Shown: positions 58,641 to 64,000 of the stretch, piece by piece
Layout of the letters: the number at the start of each line of letters is the position of its first letter
How positions within the stretch are numbered: the stretch's first letter is position 1
Assembly: GCA_032622095.1 (NCBI GenBank)
Contig: CP136064.1
Span: 111,462,004 to 111,526,003 of the forward strand
DNA: 64,000 bases
Reading direction: 5' to 3'
DNA from: Siphonodentalium dalli
Lineage: Eukaryota; Mollusca; Scaphopoda; Gadilida; Siphonodentaliidae
The notes under the pieces: model-generated
Seen by the model: the letters and a program-made list of their open reading frames with translations, nothing else
What the model was told of the DNA's origin: nothing
Database searches by the model: none
Position numbers and translations under genes: made by a program

Positions 58641-58862
58641 ATGCTAACGCAAAACGATGAAGCAAAAATGTACAATGCAAGTTTATCAACCGAGCCATAC
58701 AATCCGTATGACATGTCAACCCAACAATTAGTACAACAAAACAAGCGTAAAAGCATGTCCAGTTGCGATACATATAACATGTCAACCGAAAATTATGATC
58801 CTTTCGATATAACCACTCAAACCGACAAAAATAGCACAGACGAACAGAGCATGTCGATATAG
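58641..58862 (+). CDS. Small repetitive ORF after pol
   Basis: A 73-codon frame from ATG 58641 to TAG 58860-58862. With the bases just upstream, it encodes three versions of a motif STEPYNPYDMxTQ (about 58615, 58687 and 58783), the last reading STENYDPFDITTQ. It begins 65 bp after pol, in a different frame. Preserved protein repeats hint at coding, but the length is small and no family is recognised. It could be the remnant of a longer 3' ORF. Confidence 0.35.
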   Translation: MLTQNDEAKMYNASLSTEPYNPYDMSTQQLVQQNKRKSMSSCDTYNMSTENYDPFDITTQTDKNSTDEQSMSI

Positions 58863-61070
58863 GAAAATAAAATATGTAAACAACTACCATAATTAGATAA
58901 CATACATAATCATAAAAGCAACTAACCTCATACACTCAACTCTATATCCAAAAGCACGAAACGAAAACAGCTCACACATGTATAAACTTTAACTGAATAA
59001 AACTCAACAACTTAACTCCAGGAAACAAACTGACAAAGTAAAAATTACCAATTTCTAACAAAGACGACCAGATCTATACCGCGCGAAATGCAACGAATAT
59101 TATTGGACAATCTCCACCTATCAAAAATAAATAGCACCCTGTCGTAAAAAGACACAATACAAAGAGAGAATTGTCATCGCGCAAAACCAGGACTGCCAGA
59201 CCATGTGCAGTGCATGTAACACGATATGGCAATCACACACGCACCAAGTGGGTGACATATTTCTTTTCACCAACCCGCCCAGATGCACAAAATCGAGGCT
59301 TAATTAATCAAAGAAACCGATCTGAACTATACAAAGTGGGTTGGCCAATAATACAGAAATTTAACGCCATGTACCCGTATATATCACGCACATGGCCCCC
59401 TCACAGCAAGGCAATATTTCATCTCCAGCAAGTTATCACCTGGCGGCCAACACGCTTTATTATCGCATCAATCAACAATTCGGGAGACGCGAATAACTTC
59501 GACCTCTTCAAATTTCAGGCGAATCGCATGCATTAATTTAAATGCTAAATCAAAGCAAGAAACATGAAGCATTTCCACTCATACAAGTTTAGATGCCAAG
59601 TTCATAATTTGTCAGACAGTTTTGCCTCATTAGCACTCAGATAATAGCATGTGTCACGGCGGACACAGAGACTAATTAAATTATTCACGCCCCATCTTCG
59701 GAATAATTATCACAGACACCGAATAAGCAATTACGTCATAATGAATCGTGTTAATCACCCCAACGGTAAACCCATAATTTGATATCATACACTTAATCAC
59801 GCGTAGTTACCACCCTGTGTTCAATCCAATGCAATAGCGACGATTCATGCGCAAAATCATCGCTAATCTGGCCGGGTAAAAAGTGGATCATTAAATGGAT
59901 CCCGTACAGAAGTGCAGTCAAAGTCTGATCAACTTTGATTCCACATAGATCAAATGAACAAGTATAGAGGCCAGGAAACGCATCTCAACACATACGCGTA
60001 ACTACTCTTCATATAAACATATCATGATTCATTATACTCCCAAAGATAGCTTTACCGGTTCAAGTTATCCAAATAATCACAATTATATACCGCTTGTAAA
60101 ATATCTTAATCTCAAGTGTCAAAATCGCCCCACGCTACATCAACAAATACAATTGTCACATGGCGGGGTATGACAATAACATTGGCTGAAATGATGGCCT
60201 ACATTAAGGGACAAGCGCATATATCTCAGTATATAACTTTAATTGTGATGTAGCAATGCCAAGCATCAATGATGACCGAATCAATCGATATTTTAACCGT
60301 ACGCGCGCGATGTATAACTTCAAACCCAAGTACCCAGTTGATATCGTACTCCAGTATAAATCATACGACATTATGTGAAAACAGATTTATTTCTATCTCA
60401 ACCACAAATAAATATCACATGAATGCAAATGGCAGCCCATGTTTGAAGCAATCGCACAAATCCCAATAATTTTATATACAAAGCACGACTAACAACAGAG
60501 CCTACACCCCTCCCTCAATATTTAAACCAATTGAGTCCCACCCGAATCATTTTAATCATGTAACAGTTCTCCCGATTTTTTTTTATTATCATACAATTTT
60601 AATCATTATTTTCCAACCCCATTTCCAAGTCATTACAACCAAATGCCTCCAAAAATACAAGCTTTGCAAACGCACATCTTATCGCAATAATGAAACAGTT
60701 TGTCCACAAGCCAGGAGCCGGAAGTGGACATTAGCGCTCGCCAATCGAGCACATCCATGAACTCTTGAACGAAGTATCGTTCACCCACTGATTGTTCAAC
60801 ATAATTATTATTGCATTACATGTATTCTAATGTCATTTATATTGATACCCTTTATATTATCACACTTATGTTACCTCATCATGCCAACCCTCTTCATAAT
60901 GCATATGGCTTCAACATGTACATAGATATATATATTCAATTTATACAATATTTTTATGACGACAACACGCCGTAACTTATATGCACAGGCAACCCTTGAA
61001 TCAACTCTACTCATTGTACAAGCATACCGAAGTACCAAACCCCTAGATTTTAACACTGGTAGTCAAAATC
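58863..61070 (+). other. Long region between pol and 3' LTR
   Basis: About 2.2 kb without a convincing gene. The longest frame (59171-59536, 121 codons) begins with TTG rather than ATG, with the first ATG deep inside, and shows no signal peptide or membrane helix of an envelope protein. Confidence 0.6.
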
Positions 61071-61090
61071 TGAAAATAAGGGGGACCCTA
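61071..61090 (+). other. Polypurine tract candidate
   Basis: GAAAATAAGGGGGA followed by CCCTA directly precedes the 3' LTR. The purine run is the expected second-strand primer, though the CCCTA between it and TGTAG is not ideal. Confidence 0.5.
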
Positions 61091-61580
61091 TGTAGAGTAA
61101 TCACCCCTACCGCTTCTTATTCAAGTGACGTGATAGTACATACTAAACATCCATCTTACCTATGGGAGAGACAGAATATAATCGAACTATAGTGACCCCA
61201 ACCAAATTGCCAAGGTCATACTCGGAGAGGCCGCGACCTATGAGTTATGCAATACTAGCCACAAAGGAAAGAAGTTCTTATGTAATAATTCCCAGTTCAC
61301 CCATGGGTCAGTACAGACAAAGAGATGCACTAATGACGGCTACCAGTCATTAGCGATATATAAACCAGACATTAATCTACTCTTCAATTAGTTTCGGCTC
61401 TTCAAACTAATTGGCAGGCATCAACATCAGGTCGCTAATTAATAAGCGACGCCTTCGGTCGTTCTATGACATCTATGATTGATTCACAATTATGTATCAT
61501 TTACCATCACAAGCTGTTGACTATACATTGATATTAGATGTGAATAAATGATATACAAGAACTGACTTCATTCTTCCACA
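61091..61580 (+). repeat. 3' LTR (490 bp)
   Basis: TGTAGAGTAATC...TCTTCCACA, appearing identical to the 5' LTR apart from 7 extra bases (TCAAACT-like) near 61400. Confidence 0.95.
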
Positions 61581-61584
61581 GGTG

Positions 61585-62108
61585 TACGGGGTGTACGCAC
61601 ATACACACACGTTGGACGAGTGCAATCATGTAAATAAAAGTGATTTTTTACGTTTTGAGGGGTGACCCGATGACCCCCTTCTTATCTTAAAACCCCAGGA
61701 AAAGTTGCTTCTTAAGTTGTGTTTTTATAATTAGTATATATCAAAGTACTTTGAGACCAAAAATTATGGATGTACGCGAAAGTGTAAAAAAAAGTGAAAA
61801 ATCACGTTTTGGGGTTCAGCATGGGACCCCCTTTCTTATCTCAAACCCCCAGGAAAATCCCTTTCTTAAGTTGTGTTTTCTTAATCAGTACACTTAGGAG
61901 TATCATCAAACCAAAATTCATCGATGTACGCGGAAGTGTAAATAGAAGTGATTTTTGGCACTTTTTGTGGTTCAGCGGCCCCTAAACCCCAGGAATGCGC
62001 AACTTAAGAAATCGGTTTTTCAGAATGTTCCATTATTGGTACCAACTTTATGGGGTCAATCCTTTTGTACGCAAAAGTGTAAATAGAACATATGCGGGCT
62101 CCCCAACT
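61585..62108 (-). repeat. Right-arm terminal part of the giant foldback
   Basis: It continues the right arm after the retrotransposon and carries the mirror image of the three terminal tandem repeats at 46350-46830. The frame 61794-61985 mirrors 46457-46648 and is a shadow of this repeat. Confidence 0.85.
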
Positions 62109-62875
62109 AAAATCAGCAAAGGCCAAGTGGAAGCTGAGTATTAGCTAGAATGATGTGAGTTGCCTCGTGTAAATTAATTACCCATCAATCGCATATCCAA
62201 CCAATGTATCGACTTCCACCGAGTCCACCTTCAGTAATTTCATCCCAATGGCTGAGCATGCGTTGTGTGCCTGTTCTCGTGTGTAGTTCGCTGAGATGCG
62301 GGTGTACTCTGTCAGTATTGATGGCTCTCCATCTAGTACTAATGGAGAAATAAGCTGTATGTTATTCGTCGCCTGCTATTTCTATGTGAATACAGATACA
62401 ATGAAAACGGCGTTGGCTTCAAACATAAATACCAAAGCTAGATTCGTGATCTCTAGTTTAAACCACCGAGTTTTAACCAGGCTTAAACCTACATTTACGG
62501 TCCAGATAAACCGGAGTCTAAGGGGACTTTGTGCAGTTCAGTGGCTAGCTGATTTACAACTCTATTCGTTGAGATGAGCATGCAATGAACTTTCTACAGT
62601 TGTCAATCAAATAATTATTAGCAGATATTTTGTACCAACCAGAGACTGAATTGGTCGTTTAATTGCTGCATTGATCATTCTGATGCCACCTTTGTCCACC
62701 CTAATTTGGATATCCATGCATACATTTGGTGTTAATTTTAACAACTTTTATGTTGGCAAATCGTAATGTACCGAAATTTATATTTGCGCCACGATGTTGT
62801 AAATTTATCCATGGTTATAACACTGTTTTTCATTTTGCATGAAACTTGTCATAATTTTCGCAATTAAAGTATTAT
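62109..62875. other. No recognised gene
   Basis: The 93-codon frame at 62296-62577 has no recognisable domain or splice context. Confidence 0.45.
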
Positions 62876-62879
62876 TTAA

Positions 62880-62992
62880 ATTGTTTTTTTAAATGTTAAA
62901 TTGAGCAAGGAGTTCAATCTAAACAAATTATATGTGTTTTAAATGTTAAATTGAGCAAGCTATGAGCTCAGTCTAAATAAAATTAATTTTTT
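62880..62992 (+). repeat. Tandem duplication, period about 57 bp
   Basis: TTTTAAATGTTAAATTGAGC occurs twice, each followed by AAG..AGTTCA-ATCTAAA-like sequence. It lies just upstream of the Helitron-like end. Confidence 0.8.
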
Positions 62993-63018
62993 TTATTCAA
63001 TTTGTTTACAAATCAAAA

Positions 63019-63056
63019 TGTGCACAAGGCGCACAAATAAGCCTGTTTCGGCTAGT
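63019..63056 (+). mobile_element. Helitron-like 3' terminus
   Basis: A TGTGC...GCACA stem at 63020-63035 is followed by GCCTGTTTCGGCTAG ending at 63055, then T. The last 15 bases match the 31856 terminus (GCCTGTTTCAGCTAG) at all but one position, so both ends belong to one family. Confidence 0.55.
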
Positions 63057-63283
63057 TATAAGATAAGGGCAAGCGGTGATAAAATAATTAAACTATTTCT
63101 GCAGATTCCTTTTTTCCAAGCAACCGTAAGCTCCCCACACTAGTGAATATGTGTGGAATGTTCCATCAAACAACCCAGTTATTAGACGGACAGTATAATG
63201 GGTTATTGAACGTCCTCAATTAACACGAACAAGTATATTTATGTGCGTGGAAAATACAGGCACTACATACAGGTTTGCTTAAA

Positions 63284-63775
63284 GATACGGTTGGCCTTGG
63301 CGGTTGGTATCCTGTGAAAATATATCCACCCGTCAAAAACCGCCACAAACAGAAAGAACATCAAAATGTAGATAGACTTTGTACGTATACAAATAAGAAA
63401 TATCGCATAAACAGTATGTTATGGTCATATGTTTAACCATTGTTGTGTAAACAAAAGCACAAAAAGTAACTTTTCTGGTGTTTGTTTATATTATGATGGT
63501 AAACATAAAGAGCGTTCTTTGTTGGTGAATACCTGATATGGAACTAATAAAGAGCGTTTATGCCATTTGTGTGTGATTAGCCAGTAGCATTGTGCTGTCT
63601 TCTGTAACACAATCAGGCTCTTGCTTAGGTAAAATATAGTAGGTCTTTATGATAACATGATGTTTACGTGATGGTCATGGTATATATGAACGGAACTGTA
63701 TGCGTTTTAATGTTTTTCTGTTTACGGTGTTTGGAACAAATATGAATATTTTCGACAATTAAGGCCGCACGCGGC
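63284..63775 (+). repeat. Dispersed repeat, copy B
   Basis: Direct copy of 664-1165. It includes both ATAAAGAGCGTT motifs and the TATGAATATTTTCGACAA end. The sequence after it, from 63776, is unrelated to the LINE that follows copy A, which helps define the repeat's right end. Confidence 0.8.
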
Positions 63776-64000
63776 TTTAAGTATTTTGTCAAGAATGCCG
63801 GTGATATTTCATCACACAAACTTCATGCAATGTGGAATAGTTTCACTCCGGAGTCCGAACACTACCGGAACATTGTCTCCTGTGTTCTAAACAATAATTC
63901 CATTATGACAACAAGGCGAAAATAACCTAAACAACAATTCCATTATATCAACAAGTCAAAAATAACATTTACAGCCGAAACAGTTTATTATCACAAGGAA
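63776..64000. other. No recognisable feature
   Basis: A short ACAATTCCATTAT-ACAACAAG segment is duplicated at about 63890 and 63931. Nothing else is seen before the window ends. Confidence 0.5.

Larger units (their letters stand above)
51900..61580 (+). mobile_element. Ty3/Gypsy LTR retrotransposon, apparently intact
   Basis: A 9.7-kb element with direct LTRs, gag, a middle ORF and a full-length pol in PR-RT-RNaseH-IN order. It is flanked by a 4-bp GGTG duplication (51896-51899 and 61581-61584). It lies in the right arm of the giant foldback. The left arm at about 46835-46860 gives the unoccupied sequence, confirming insertion after the foldback formed. Near-identical LTRs and unbroken gag and pol suggest recent activity. 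No primer-binding site matching a common tRNA 3' end was recognised after the 5' LTR. Despite the order typical of Ty3/Gypsy, no envelope-like protein was identified. Confidence 0.95.
46334..62108. mobile_element. Giant foldback element (long inverted repeat) with nested retrotransposon
   Basis: The left arm 46334-48865 and right arm 48911-62108 are reverse complements. The right arm is split by the LTR retrotransposon at 51900-61580. Ends read AGTTAGGGAGCCCGCATATG and its near reverse complement ending at 62108. Each arm has three layers: terminal tandem repeats, a body of about 1.3-1.4 kb, and an inner minisatellite. A 45-bp spacer lies at 48866-48910. No transposase or other protein is encoded. 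The plan recalls Drosophila Foldback elements, but no target duplication was found, so an ordinary inverted duplication is possible. Confidence 0.7.

Noticed and set aside
59171-59536. 121-codon frame in the retrotransposon 3' region as an envelope gene
   Set aside because: It starts at TTG, has no early ATG, signal peptide or membrane helix, and no recognised motif.
42-64000. Search for tRNA, rRNA, CRISPR arrays, bacterial operons or defence systems
   Set aside because: No cloverleaf, rRNA block, regularly spaced short repeats with unique spacers, or operon-like gene packing was seen; the sequence is eukaryotic.

Overview
The window looks like nuclear DNA from an invertebrate animal, most likely a mollusc or close lophotrochozoan relative. 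It is AT-rich and short on long open reading frames. Coding sequence outside transposons appears only as short exons with GT/AG borders. The best taxonomic hint is a minus-strand terminal exon (30573-30839) of a type I remember from mollusc membrane proteins; that is recollection, not a search result. No rRNA, tRNA, CRISPR array or prokaryotic gene organisation was seen.

Host genes. On the plus strand a phase 1-1 thrombospondin type 1 exon (4360-4533) may join, across an 8 kb repeat-filled intron, a short cysteine-rich, WAP-like terminal exon (12589-12707) followed by AATAAA. On the minus strand four exons with compatible phases read from high to low coordinates: the C-terminal half of a C-type lectin domain (39087-38870), a six-cysteine exon (36656-36396), a threonine-rich mucin-like exon (34470-34163) and a terminal exon with one membrane segment (30839-30573). 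Together they suggest a membrane-anchored, glycosylated lectin-like surface protein whose 5' end was not found.

Repeats, left to right. 0.6-1.8 kb: a dispersed repeat (second copy at 63.3-63.8 kb) and a 5'-truncated LINE 3' end. 2 kb: trinucleotide microsatellite. 6.7-12 kb: tandem duplications, a foldback hairpin, microsatellites and Helitron-like arrays. 12.8-14.4 kb: a foldback and a 992-bp TA-flanked non-autonomous DNA transposon full of TTAGTCA/TGACTAA palindromes. 15 kb: 165-bp tandem repeat. 22.9-26 kb: a repeat split by a frameshifted LINE fragment, a duplicated minisatellite block and another Helitron-like array. 31.4-31.9 kb: a Helitron-like 3' end. 35.3-37 kb: four foldbacks packed into the lectin-gene introns. 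39.6-43.6 kb: a decayed Tx1/L1-like LINE.

The most striking structure spans 46334-62108. It is a giant inverted repeat with arms of about 2.5 and 3.5 kb, built from terminal tandem repeats, a 1.3-1.4 kb body and a central minisatellite. It has no obvious protein and resembles a non-autonomous Foldback-type element. Its right arm is interrupted by a young, apparently intact Ty3/Gypsy LTR retrotransposon (51900-61580). The LTRs appear identical except for a 7-bp indel, a 4-bp GGTG target duplication flanks the element, and the left arm supplies the empty site. The element carries gag, an unrecognised basic middle ORF, a complete PR-RT-RNaseH-integrase pol, and an unusually long 2.5 kb region between pol and the 3' LTR.
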